Of a stretch of 64,000 nucleotides of DNA, positions 53,721-64,000 are shown piece after piece. The translations under genes and the position numbers were made by a program. Below the pieces are notes generated by a model. That model had not been told where the DNA came from. It made no database searches and worked only from the letters and a program-made list of their open reading frames with translations. Origin of the DNA: Armigeres subalbatus (taxonomy: Eukaryota; Arthropoda; Insecta; Diptera; Culicidae); assembly GCF_024139115.2 (NCBI RefSeq), contig NC_085140.1, forward strand, positions 421,426,283 through 421,490,282. Direction: 5' to 3'. Numbering within the stretch: position 1 is the stretch's first letter; every line of letters begins with the position of its first letter.

Positions 53721-53970
53721 CGATTCGATAAGCGACACATACCAATCTCCATTTATCCTACTCTCCTATTGTCTATCTTGAACAAAGTCAGAAGACTTTT
53801 TCTACCGAAGATGAATTTTTCTCGAGATGGAAGTAAATTACCCAACTTCGGAAGTAATGCGCAGGATTCGCCAAAAGATGCGCTAAAGAACGCATAATTT
53901 AGTGTGACAGACAAAACTTCGCAAGAAAGTTCGGTTCGGAAGTCCCTACTTCCGAATTTTAATTTGGTAC

Positions 53971-54108
53971 TACCCAGTCAACACAAAATCGTACATGATG
54001 CAACATAAGTGGAGGCGATATACGTACATATTGTATGGGGAGGTACCTATACGGCCTCCACTTTAGCATCTTATGCGACATCATATACGATCTTGTGTTG
54101 ACTGGGTA
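53971..54108. mobile_element. 138-bp MITE with ACCCAGTCAACAC termini
   Basis: Ends TACCCAGTCAACACAAAATC and GATCTTGTGTTGACTGGGTA are inverted, as are CGTACATGATG / CATCATATACG and GGAGGC / GCCTCC within. Likely TA-flanked. No coding capacity. Confidence 0.85.
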
Positions 54109-54317
54109 CACCGAAAATACAATCCATCTGGTTTTGAAAGCGGTATGCCTTGCATCCATCTGCGTATTCAACGAATGTCAACTTTTTTTGCTTTCCCCGG
54201 CTTCTGTTTCGGAATATGCACGAACGCCTTTGATCCAAATATTCACATATTATGTGTATATGATGGTTTCGTCGCATAATCCTTTAATCTTCTATTATTT
54301 TATATACATAAAAATGA
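54109..54317. other. Spacer between MITE and tandem repeat
   Basis: No gene or repeat recognised. Confidence 0.4.
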
Positions 54318-54662
54318 ATTTCTGTCTGTAGACTCGGGAACTACTGAAACGATCGGCGTAAAAATTAGTATGCATAGGTTTTTGGGGCCGGGGAAGGTTC
54401 TTAAGATGGTTTGAGACCCACTGGGGGGGCATTCATACAAATGAAACACGAATTTCAGTCTAACTCGAGAACTAATCGAGCAAATGGAACCAAATTTTGC
54501 ATCTGAATGAATACGAGTAATGTTTCTATGATGGTTCGAGACCCATCCCTTCTCTTGAAGGGGGGCTCTTATACAAATGAAACACAATTTTGTTTACATA
54601 ACTCTTGTACTAATCAAGCAAATGTAAACAAAGTTGTCATGTGGAGGTTTTTGGAAGCAAGA
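54318..54662. repeat. Tandem repeat, ~125-bp units, nearly three copies
   Basis: Units share ATACAAATGAAACAC, CTCGAGAACTAATCGAGCAA, GCATAGGTTTTTGG or GTGGAGGTTTTTGG, and ATGGTT(T/C)GAGACCCA followed by a G run. Low-complexity frames across it are not genes. Confidence 0.75.
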
Positions 54663-55747
54663 AGACACTTGACGTGAAAAAATTCTCTCCGTATTCAACG
54701 ATTTTTAGAATTTTCAAATATTTTTGTAGAACTTTAATTTTTGGTGTTTTATTTTTCGTCAATGGTATTTGGAAGTACTGAAAAAAGTGATCCCGAAAAT
54801 GATGAAAAGTCGAATGGGACTGTTATGCGATAGGGGGCATGGTAGACCTTGATGATTTTCTATTTTTTCAAAACCTATCAAACTCCATAGCATCAGTTGA
54901 ACTATTTAAATTCGTATTCATGAGGACTGGATGTATTTACTTTTAAATTATGTGAACAAATGTTAGACTTAAATCAATTTATAAAATGTTTGTTTTGAAA
55001 TGAGAAACATTCTAAAAGTTTTTCTTGAGTACAATTGTTACATCCGTTTCAGCTTTGTTATCGAACTTTGACCGAGTGAAGAAAGATCTCAAAAATATTG
55101 ACTTTAGTACAGTTCAGCGTTTTGGTGTCTGTGACGCGTTTGAGCATGCAATCCCCTACAACCACACGCACCTAAACGGAGAGCGAGATTGGCGGCATCG
55201 AGTGCGACTCGAGCCACGCCAACAACGTATTCCCCCATTTCAATACGCTCACTTTCGTACGCCGTTTCGGTGGGTAAGGTTGGATTGAAACCTCTCAGAA
55301 GATAACTTGTTTTCCCAACAAGTCTGTTGAGTAAAGAGCTATTTTTGACAAAAGGAAACTATTGCATACCGAGCAGCCAGTGTTGTTTAAAAATAGTGTT
55401 TTAGTGAGTAGGCGCCATTTGCGAAAATAGTATTTAACGTAAAGCCAGACAAGGCGTATTAATAGCTGCAGGACAGTGTACTGAATGAAAAACTGTGCCA
55501 GACTTTACAACCAACGGAAAAGTAGTGTAGTAGCGTAGTTTTGTAGTAAGCTTGTAGTGTCTCGTCAAACGTGCAGAACCCCTACATTAGAAACGTGAAG
55601 CCATAAAACAAAACAGACCTGCTCGACCTGGTTGCGTTCGTTCAACTGTGTTGGATTGTTCCAATAAGTTCCTAAAACGTCGATAAACTGCTTCACTTTG
55701 GCTCACCTTCGGTAGCACGTAACTGCCTCAAAACGTTCTCCCTCAGG
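54663..55747 (+). promoter_or_regulatory. Probable promoter and 5' UTR of the 55748 gene
   Basis: 55130-55270 is GC-richer with several CG dinucleotides (ACGGAGAGCGAGATTGGCGG), unlike its surroundings. From about 55370 to 55747 the sequence has many short stops and reads like a long 5' UTR. It ends GTTCTCCCTCAG directly before the ATG, a good splice acceptor, so an upstream non-coding exon is likely. No TATA box identified. Confidence 0.35.
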
Positions 55748-55931
55748 ATGGACATCTACTACATGAGCGACAGTATCCAGTATGGGTCCTTCCGTAACCC
55801 ACTGTACCGAGACTACGAAAAGTTCCCGTACGGTACACTGGAGAACCCGCTCAATAGTCCCCCCAAGAGTGGTAGTCAACAACTTCAAAAGCAGCAGCAA
55901 CAACATCGCGATGGCTACAATATGGCTCAAG
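55748..55931 (+). CDS. First coding exon of an unidentified gene (partial)
   Basis: ATG at 55748 opens MDIYYMSDSIQYGSFRNPLY and continues with DYEKFPYGTLENPLNSPPK to a Gln-rich stretch (SQQLQKQQQQHRDGYNM). It is cut by a good donor (CAAG|GTAAGACC) after 61 codons plus one base. Codon use and amino-acid content are ordinary for a host gene, and a splice acceptor (CTCCCTCAG) lies 1 base upstream of the ATG. The remaining exons are not recognisable within the next 8 kb, so a long first intron is inferred. No known domain; the Tyr/Pro/Gln composition would suit an N-terminal disordered region. Function unknown. Confidence 0.6.
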
Positions 55932-58415
55932 GTAAGACCATGAAGGCGTGCAACGCAATAATCCATTATTTGTTTTGTATTAGACTCACCGCCGTAGCTT
56001 CCTGAGGGGCGAATGAATGATGTCGCTCCTATTATGGCGCGTTTTGACTGTGTTGTGCATACCCTCTGCGGAAGTTTGGGTTTTTGTTCTCCGCTCGACT
56101 ACAGTTACAGGAGCAATAAAATGTACAGATATGGATAAATTATTCATATCCATGGAAGCAAAAACCAGAAAACGAGATTAAACTATTATGATCGCTGGTT
56201 TTTGTGGCTTATATCTGTATTGATGACCATCTTTAGTATTTTAGGTATTTCGTATTGATTTAACGAAATATATCAAGTATCAATAAAACTGAGTTACGCA
56301 TGTGCGTATCGTCAGTCAGCTTGCAGTGCAACTTGCCCCAAAAAAAGTAGAAATAAAGAAAAAAAAAATGTGAAATAGGGTTCCAGCTGGCTTTAGCAGG
56401 TTTATTCCTATTATGGACAGAAGTGGTTTTGTTGTCAATTATTTTGAACCACAGCCACAATAAATTTTGAAAAGAACTGTATTGACAGCACCTTGAAGTA
56501 TTGAACTACAGTGGATTTCTGTGCAAAGTAAAAAAAAAACTTTTGTATTGAATTATTTTACTATCTTTTTGAAATTGTTACAGGTTATTTGTTACTCAAT
56601 AAATTTTCTATTAGATGACCATGTTATCGGGACTGTTATGCATTTGGTTTGGTATATTGTTCTGCATTTTTACTGAACAAGACGAAGAAGAATTAGCTTA
56701 ATAAACAGACCACTAACGCAAAGTACTTTGGAAAATACCAACTGCATGTTGAAGAATAATATGCATCCAAATCTAACGACATTATTCGCCTGAAACAACA
56801 TTAAATCTTTTTATTACAAAGGCGGTAGACCTTGGATCTTGAAACGGAGACTATTTATGAAGGTGGTTTTCAAAGCAGTAACATCTTTTTAATGTTCAAT
56901 TTGCAAACCACATGACAACATGTACAAAATGCGTTAACACTTTTAAATCATATGACTATCAGATGGATTAGACAAGGTCGGAATTAATGGTGCGCGATAA
57001 AATCGTTTTTTAGTCCGTCAAGAGAGCCCTTGAATTATATAAATTATCCGACGCATTGTTATTGATGTCTTAATAAATAATACTGACTGTTTTGTTCATT
57101 ATTTAAACATGTTATTTAAAGAATATATCGGCGTTCCACGACATTCGAAAATAAAAACTCAGTACCAGTAATAAAACAAACCCTGTCAGAGCCGTAATTC
57201 CTTTATTTTTGGTAAGGTTGTGTGAGATGATTCGAAAGAAGTAACAATTGCTCATATTTCGAATTTCGCCTCATCCTATAAAGCTCATTCGTAGAATAAG
57301 CTCAACGAAAAGATCGAATCTGCATGAGTTCAACATCCTGTGATACAAACAGTACCTAGGAAAAAGCGAAAAGTAATTGGTACTCCAGCTGTCTCATCTT
57401 TACGAATTTGATTCGATGTTGCGCAAAAAGATGCTGCAGAGGTTCATTGGCATGCTCACAGATATCTTTGGCCCCAAAGTATCCGGTATTTCCGTTACGT
57501 TGCGGATTAGTAGCTCGATATTTAACCAATGAGTTCTTCCGACACCCCACCCAATCCTCTTCAGATTATCAACACGTACATAGACCAACACGTTGTTCTG
57601 TTGAGGTACATTTTGATTAGGCGACTGAACCGAGCCCACAACGGCTAAACCGGTTCAGGCGAACGCATTATTAGCTCGGTGGGCGCAACCCATATTGTTT
57701 TTATGTGAGCGGCGATCGATGCATGTATTGGGTATCCTCGAAGTTCACACGTTCGCGCTTATGTCTTGAATCGAATGGATTTGCAAATACATACTTACAT
57801 ATATAGCCGATAGACCGATACGGGTAGAAGCTATTTTTAGATATTATGTGGATGATTATAATTAAACCACTTCTGCAGTACGTACGTGTTGTGTTTTCGC
57901 AGCCAGACTAAAAACATCATAATAATTACGTTGTTCTCGGTGGGTTGTTTATCAAACCGAGCTTCACCTTGCGATTGTTCCAAGTTAATTATAAACATCT
58001 CTAATCGTAGGTATTTGCCAAACAAATTGAAGAAACTTATCGCCTTCCCTCATATTTAGATAATAGAACAATCAACATTGATAAGAACGTATGGTGAACA
58101 CATTTATATAGCAACTTTGGATGGACGAAAACGTCATAAATTATTCCAGATCAGCGATCTGTTAGTCGCAACCCCATGAATATGGAATACCATCACCGTG
58201 TGGTCGTTGTCAGCCGGTGAAGCGGACGGGAAGTCACGTAGAACACATCGACCATTCGCATAGGAGCAGAGGGCCCGTCTCGGGTCGGCATCAAATGAAC
58301 TAAGCGCGAAACGTGATCATCGTCTGACGTTCATCGACGAACGATGTGATATCTTGCAGTAAGGCGCAATAATACAACAAATATTTTGTTTGCATAGTTT
58401 GTTGGTGGTATGGGG
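55932..58415. other. Probable intron, no repeats named
   Basis: AT-rich, 2.5 kb. Minus-strand frames at 57356-57640 have no recognisable domain. A GC-richer stretch at 58190-58340 (GTGTGGTCGTTGTCAGCCGG, GAGGGCCCGTCTCGGGTCGG) stands out but was not identified. Confidence 0.4.
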
Positions 58416-58457
58416 TTACGTATTTCGTTTTCTACTTGAAGACTTCTTCAGTGTTTT
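58416..58457 (-). ncRNA. Hammerhead-like motif downstream of a Penelope-like ORF
   Basis: Minus strand: AAAACA, CTGAAGA (58451-58445), an extra A, stem II GTCTTC / GAAAAC with one mismatch, GAA, then ATACGTAA, in which the base closing stem III is changed. It lies about 80-120 bases after the stop of the PLE fragment on the same strand, where PLE terminal repeats carry hammerheads. This copy looks decayed. Confidence 0.5.
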
Positions 58458-58538
58458 GTTATCGACTGAAGAAAAACATTGATTTCTAATTTTAAATATG
58501 GAGTACAGGTACAAAATGTATGAATTACGTGGGTACAA

Positions 58539-58905
58539 TTAGGGCATGTCACTTGGATCGGTTCGTCGTCGTCTTGTGGGTAGTAATTTAAAGAGCCAAG
58601 TGAATCCGTTTCCTTGATCTTTGTTTAGTAAGTTTAATTGTTTTTGTTTGTAAATTTCTAAGCTTTCTGCTACGTCAAGTTTCCAAGGATTTTGGATGTG
58701 TCTGAGAATTGATATGTTGTTTTTAGTGAAATGGTGATCTTCGATAAATATATGTTCTGCTACTTTTAATTTGAAATGATAATGTAAACCTTTTTCTGTG
58801 TCTTTGGTTGTTTTTGTGACTTCTGCCAAATGTTCTTTGAACCTCGTGTCTAATGTTCGTTTTGTCTGTCCTATGTAGATTTTGTCACAGTGAGGGCATG
58901 AAAAA
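58539..58905 (-). pseudogene. Penelope-like element GIY-YIG endonuclease domain, 5' truncated
   Basis: The minus-strand frame reads CPHCDKIYIGQTKRTLDTRF, then KEHLAEVTKTTKDTEKGLHY and LDVAESLEIYKQKQLNLLNK to a stop near 58539. The IYIGQT core followed by RxxRFKEH is the C-terminal GIY-YIG nuclease of PLEs, which lies after the reverse transcriptase. The RT and the GVYKI half of the nuclease are missing; the sequence breaks at about 58903 next to the inverted word ATTTACGGAT. The frame is otherwise uninterrupted. Confidence 0.88.
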
Positions 58906-59088
58906 ATTTACGGATTATCACCAATAACAAATGAACCCGATCAGGAAAGCATAACAAAATTATAACTCAATTCTATCAATTGTTGTTATTTAAAACAACG
59001 TGTGTTATAATTAGATAATTCGATAAAAATGTGTCTTCGGCCAGTTTTATTTCATATCAAAGTTATAACAATATTAGTTATTAATTTA

Positions 59089-59168
59089 CAATGTTATGAA
59101 AACTCATATGTGAATATGTACGTTATATACATAACCGACATATTCACATATGAGTTTTCATAACATTG
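59089..59168. repeat. Perfect 31-bp-arm hairpin
   Basis: CAATGTTATGAAAACTCATA and TATGAGTTTTCATAACATTG are the outer parts of two 31-bp arms with an 18-base spacer. It is nested in the TIR element; its outer word CATAACATTG is repeated after the next foldback (59411-59422). Confidence 0.8.
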
Positions 59169-59204
59169 ATCAATTATTTTAGAGCGTCTTAGGGGAAATG
59201 CTAC

Positions 59205-59411
59205 AAGGTTAAAAGACTATTATTCTTCCATTTACTTCCACTATTAACTTTTTTATGTATCAACAAGCAGATACGTATTTCGTTTCCTACTTGGAAACTT
59301 CTTCAGTGTTTGAAGAAGTTTCCAAGTAGGAAACGAAATACGTATCTGCTTATTGATACATAAAAAAGTTAATAGTGGAAGTAAATGGAAGAATAATAGT
59401 CTTTTAACCTT
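59205..59411. mobile_element. Foldback element with hammerhead-like core
   Basis: Arms of about 95 bp are almost perfectly inverted: AAGGTTAAAAGACTATTATT / AATAATAGTCTTTTAACCTT outside, GCAGATACGTATTTCGTTTC / its inverse inside. The centre is CTTCTTCAGTGTTTGAAGAAG. Nested in the TIR element. Confidence 0.85.
59264..59312 (-). ncRNA. Hammerhead-ribozyme-like motif
   Basis: Minus strand: CAAACA, CTGAAGA (59306-59300), an extra A, stem II GTTTCC / GGAAAC (6 bp, loop AAGTA), GAA, ATACGTAT as stem III, C at 59270, then TGCTTG, which pairs with CAAACA with one mismatch as stem I. Stem II differs from the 34.9 and 46.0 kb copies yet stays fully paired. The plus-strand arm has TTGAAGA instead of CTGAAGA. 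Confidence 0.58.
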
Positions 59412-60518
59412 TCATAACATTGTAAATGAACGTCCAAGTCAGGTGGTTTAATCCCCGGAAATAGGCAATTAACTTTGATTGAACTTATTAGTTATTAATT
59501 TTTTTTTCACAAAATAATTGCCTGTATTTTTTGTAGACATTGGAAAAAAATCGGAAGTAATCACCTTCAGTATAATTTGAACCCGCTCGATATTAATACA
59601 TATCTGGAACAAAGTTAATTGCCTACATTACCCGACTAGTTAGTCATAACAAAATTTTATCACAATTATATAAATATGTGTTATAAATAACAAAACTTGC
59701 AATAATTTTGTTATAAATTCTCTGTCCAAGATGGAGGAAAGAGAATTTCAAGATCGTCAAAACATGATTATAACATAATGTGTTATGTTTATTTTCGCTG
59801 AAAAAAAATGCCTACATTTTTGGTAGATTGGAAAAAAACGAAAGTACCGCCTTCAGTATAACTTGAACCTACATTCAAAGTTGAACCAGCTGGACAAAGT
59901 TAATTGCATACATTATGGATAATCGTCATCTTTTCAAGAATATAATTTGTTACAGTATAGGCGATTTTCACCTCTATTTATGTAACACAACGAGTTATAT
60001 TTTTGTTTAATAAATAACACATTTAGTAATATTTTTGTTAAAACTAGAAGAGATTTTGTTACAATTTGTGTTATTTTAACTACTAATGGTACATGTTTTA
60101 TAACAACCGCTGTTTTAAAAAAATGATGTAACAGAATAACAAGCTCTGATGTAAATCTGTTACCTTCTACTGGTCGGGTATGGATGGAAATCCGGCGTGG
60201 TAGCGTACTATCCGTGATGTAGGCAATTATCTTGAAAGTAGCTTTTTGTACAGAAAAATCATATCAACGTTTGTTATAATGTTGATATGAAGGTATCAAC
60301 CTCTGTTTTAATTATGTTACGGCTAGAGGTATTTTTTGTTATTTTAACAACTAACCAGCAAAATTTATAACACATTTTGTTACAATATTTTTCTGAAATA
60401 AATAACTCCCCTTGTTATAATTTTGTTATGCATTCTTGATCGGAAATTGCCACGCGTATCCGTAAATTTTGATCATAACTTAACCAGACCATTAAACTTA
60501 AAAAATTGGTATCGAACT

Positions 60519-61050
60519 AGTTTTCAGCAGCAGGAACAACCAACTTAAAACATTACTTGGAACCACAAAAGACCCCGTGGACGCCTTGGGAAAATCTGGA
60601 GTTTATAAAATATCATGCCCTCACTGTGACAAAATCTACATAGGACAGACAAAACGAACATTAGATACGACTATACGAGGTTCAAAGAACATTTGGCAGA
60701 AGTCACAAAAGCAACCAAAGACACAGAAAAAGGTTTACATTATCATTTCAAATCAAAAGTAGCAGAACATATATTTATCGAAGATCACCATTTAACTAAA
60801 GACAACATATCAATTCTCAGACACATCCAAAATCCTTGGAAACTTGACGTAGCAGAAAGCTTAGAAATTTACAAACAAAAACAATTAAACTTACTAAAAA
60901 AAGATCAAGGAAACGGATTCACCTGGCTCTTTAAATTACTACCCACAAGCGACGATGAACCGATCCAAGTGACATGCCCTAATTGTACGCACGTAATTCA
61001 TACCTTTTGTACCTGTACTCCATATTTAAAGTTAGAAATCAATGTTTTTC
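60519..61050 (+). pseudogene. Penelope-like element GIY-YIG domain, frameshifted
   Basis: NNQLKTLLGTTKDPVDALGK and SGVYKISCPHCDKIYIGQTK begin the GIY-YIG nuclease. The frame shifts near 60670, where about 7 extra bases follow TTAGATACG, and resumes as FKEHLAEVTKATKDTEKG to the family C terminus. Compared with the minus-strand copy it keeps more of the 5' part of the nuclease, but it stops matching at about 61049, just before the hammerhead region. The two copies point outward from the TIR element. Confidence 0.87.
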
Positions 61051-64000
61051 TTTGTATTGTATTGTTTGTATACCACAAAGTTTTGTTTTGGGTACGGTAG
61101 ATAAACCAGTGGCGTTTCCCTAACCCTAATGCATAGAATAACAAGATTTTGATTAGTTTAAACCACCTTCTGTCTGTGCTAAAAAAAAACTTACGTTGTC
61201 TGTGCCCTGGGGTAATGTAATATTGACCCCGAATTGAAATGGCTGTAATTTTTTTTATTGTTTGGCCAATTCCGGACTTTTTTCGCTGTTTTGAAAGATT
61301 ATTTAACCATCTTTCAGGACATTCCCTAACATTGATCATAGGTGGGTGGGTACCTCGCGGTGAGGGGTTTTCGTGAAAAAGGGTACAAAAACAGTGATTT
61401 TTCTATGCTTTTTTGTTTATATCTGAAAATCCTACCCATTTTGAACTGCACCTTTTCTTCAAAAAAGTTATGCAAGAAGGCGTGTGCTTTGACATGAGGT
61501 ATTAATTCGTTTAGTACTTGGCCATTAGGTGGTGGTATATATGAAATCATTATCTTAGACTAACTCAAGATGATCCGATATATGGAATATTCTACATTGT
61601 AAATATTCTTTTCGCAAAAAATTAAAATTAGTAAAAAATGTGTTTTTAGCAAAGTTTATCTGGTGGGAATGGACTGTCTTGTGATTAGAGAGTCCATTTC
61701 CCGACACTTTTTCTTGTCCCGGAATTCGTGATGTAAAATATCGCATACCCTGGGAAATCCCGGAATCACGGGATTTTTTTCTAAAATATCGAAATAAATC
61801 TCGATTACGGTATGATTCAATGGAGAACATTTGAAACTTTAAACAAGTTTTAAAAACACGCGGATTTACAAAACGGTTGTTTGCACGTGAGGATATTGAT
61901 AACATCATATTAAATACTTATAATAAAATTTACATTCGCGTTATACATTTGACGTTTGTTCCGTTACTGCAGCGCAGCAGCTAATGAAAAAATAGGAAAG
62001 TGTTACAAAGCCTCCCTCCAATCAAGTTGGTATATATGTTACAACTTTTTGACATTTTGTCCATTTTCGGTAAACTTGAATTTTTCGACCTTCCTTCTCT
62101 ATAGCAGCTTTGAAAGTGTTATATTGCTTTCAGGGCTGGTAGCGATAAATGCCGTTCAAAATAGTGACTTAGTGACCAACGATAACGAAAAAAGTGACCA
62201 AATAGTGACTTTCAGAAGCAGAAAAAGTGACCGAATAGAGGATGGATCTTAGCAGGGGACAACCGACTTGGTGACAACATCATAAATACCACAGAGTTGG
62301 ATATTGAGGAAGGTATTCGTTGGGACATCCAGAGGCTAGCAATATGACCATGGTAAACCTTATTCCGTAACACACGGGAGCAGGTAACGAGTTACAAGTT
62401 GTTACACTAAACCATGCTTATAATTTCAACAACGATTTTGAAGCAAGTTCTACAGCATTGTGGTAATAAAGTTTAACATGAGCTCGAAGTTTTTCGTGAA
62501 ACTGCAGTTTGTGTATGAAAAAGGCAGAATGAAGTATAACAAATTTTGCGCTGCCTTTACTATCGATCAAAAATATTGTCTCGTCAAAATATATTCCCAA
62601 AAGTTTCACCATATATAGATGATTCAGCTGCAAGACAATATGAAAAAGTGCCAGAACGATATTTTCGATTGGGGTTTCGCTAATTTTTATGTAGTTAGAC
62701 GTGTAAACATTCGCTTTGGCACGTTGAAAAATTAACACGGTTTTTCGGCAAAAAAGAAATAAAATGATCTAATCAATTACTAAATAGAGAATTATTTGGA
62801 ATCACAAAGCTTATGAATCTTTATAAGGAAAAAATGTTAAAAAAAAACTTAAAGAACCCACAATTATGATGACATTTTTAAAATACGATTTTAAATAATT
62901 AGAAATAACATTTTTAATTGAAACAAATTTAAATACATATAGAGTCCATTTGCCATTTGTTTTTTCGAGACGCTGATCTCGGTTTCATCAAAAACATTAA
63001 CTCATATATAACATGAATTTTACCGAACCTAAGCTTCCTAAGTTTCAAGTTTCGTAAAATGTGATCCAAAATCTTGAATTTGATGCAGAAATTGCTTTGG
63101 AAAACTCTGAATTTTTTTCAGAAATTTTAGCGGAAGTTGATCCTGTAGATATTGTTTGGTGAATTCCTAGAAAAACCTTCCGAAAATTATTTCCCAAATT
63201 CAAGGTGGAATTTTTACGGAATTTTACATAAAGATTTATGCGGTCATCGCTACAGAAATTACTGTGAAAGTTCCTCTAAGAGAAACAAAGTTAGGAAGCT
63301 GTTTTATAACGAAGGTGGATTTTTCTCTAGATACTATATATAAGACTTCGGAAGTCCCGATGTCCGAATTCTAATGTGGTGCTACGCCGACAATATCATG
63401 CTGTGTAGTTCGTCGTAGAGGGGTTAATCAATCAGAAACTAAGAAATATCTCGGAATTATATCAAAATTGACGTGAAAAAAATTGATATTCAGAAACGAT
63501 GAACAATGACAACAAGTGAAGTTCTTACCCTTATAATGCTTGTTAAATGAGTGCTCAAGAGTATAATGCATTCAATAATGGCTTGGAAATATCCAAAAAA
63601 AATGGTAAGCATAGACTTCAAATGTGGAGTTATTTATTAAATTTCCACCCAAAACTAAATCCGAGCGAAGCCTCAACCGTTATGTAAATCCGCATCAAAT
63701 CCGCGAGAATAGCAAAAACCGCGAAAATCGCGAAATCCTCATAGTTGTAACAATCCTGCGATTTATATACGGCGTTGCCTAAACGTATGCCCAAGCTTCA
63801 CTGTGTGGTCTGTGTGTCTCTCGATCCCGAAGTCCATGGTTCGAACCCACTCTGCCTTTCATAAGACGGCCTTGGAAAATTTTTCAAGCTTTATATATTT
63901 TGCTAACAGATTTACATTTGATTTGGTTGATGATAATGGTAGGTACAAATGATTTTTATTTTGAACTTTTTTTTTACAAACGGTGGTGCGAAAATAGTGA
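61051..64000. other. Repeat-derived intergenic DNA, no supported gene
   Basis: No host exon recognised. Visible items: CCCGGAATTCGTGATG and AATCCCGGAATCACGGGA near 61715-61775; a duplicated AATAGTGACTTAGTGACC / AAATAGTGACTTTC motif at 62160-62240; GAAATTCC-type units at 63060-63260; a B-box-like GGTTCGAACCCACTCTGCC at about 63839, perhaps a SINE or tRNA relic. A minus-strand frame of 106 codons at 62418-62738 has no known domain. Confidence 0.4.

Larger units (their letters stand above)
58937..60443. mobile_element. 1.5 kb TIR element, longest copy
   Basis: Terminal inverted repeats CCGATCAGGAAAGCATAACA and TGTTATGCATTCTTGATCGG (about 28 bp, one or two mismatches) enclose non-coding DNA rich in TTATAACA/TGTTATAA and GTAGGCAATTA words. 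Shorter copies lie at 1125-1644 and 3513-3800. It contains two nested inverted repeats (59089-59168 and 59205-59411). Outside the TIRs is a further inverted word, AAATTTACGGAT (58905) / ATCCGTAAATTT (60458). No transposase; superfamily unknown. Confidence 0.78.

Noticed and set aside
62418..62738. 106-codon minus-strand frame
   Set aside because: Amphipathic-looking but no recognisable domain, no splice sites checked convincingly, in repeat-derived DNA.
63800..63870. tRNA gene with GGTTCGAACCC
   Set aside because: A good B-box word but no cloverleaf could be drawn; left as a SINE or tRNA relic.

Overview
The window is nuclear DNA of an insect, almost certainly a culicine mosquito (Aedes or a close relative). 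The evidence is AT-rich DNA, GT-AG introns from about 75 bp to 8 kb, single-copy insect genes, and a dense dipteran transposon load: a SINE whose tRNA-like head matches the Aedes Feilai family, R1-type and other LINE relics, Penelope-like elements (PLEs), Ty3/gypsy and Ty1/copia elements, and many foldback MITEs. The species cannot be fixed from sequence alone. There is no prokaryotic feature, CRISPR array or rRNA.

Layout. 1-4150: nested repeat debris (LINE 3' ends, SINE parts, two copies of a TIR element). 4151-21532: gene-rich block with PYROXD1 (-), mRpS18B (-), nessun dorma/SHCBP1-like (+), TAF13 (+), a KDEL-type protein O-glucosyltransferase (-), a PKA catalytic-subunit-like kinase (+), a two-finger C2H2 protein (-) and the start of RNF121 (+). 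RNF121 runs to 30868; its 8 kb second intron holds an internally deleted R1-type LINE, a gypsy gag relic, a SINE with perfect target-site duplications and several MITEs. 32939-35880: last three exons of a KIF14/Klp38B kinesin (-); its motor domain is not in the window. 37507-43058: a young, full-length Ty3/gypsy element (245-bp LTRs with one difference, TSD CCTAT). 43059-64000: repeat-dominated DNA with one convincing host exon (55748-55931), a copia relic split by a Feilai SINE, and an inverted pair of PLE fragments flanking a 1.5 kb TIR element.

Host genes have housekeeping roles: redox flavoprotein, mitoribosome, cytokinesis (nesd and a KIF14-type kinesin both act at the midbody in other animals), TFIID, ER/Golgi glycosylation and protein quality control. 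They alternate strands with short divergent or convergent spacers; nothing suggests a co-regulated cluster apart from the 56-bp mRpS18B/PYROXD1 spacing.

Most unusual signal. Foldback elements at 34860, 45921 and 59205, and the 3' flank of the PLE fragment at 58.4 kb, carry a motif with the layout of a minimal type I hammerhead ribozyme: CTGAAGA, one extra base, a short stem II, GAA, the self-complementary octamer ATACGTAT, then C. Stem II differs between copies but stays paired. PLEs are known to carry hammerheads, so this ties the foldbacks to PLE terminal repeats.
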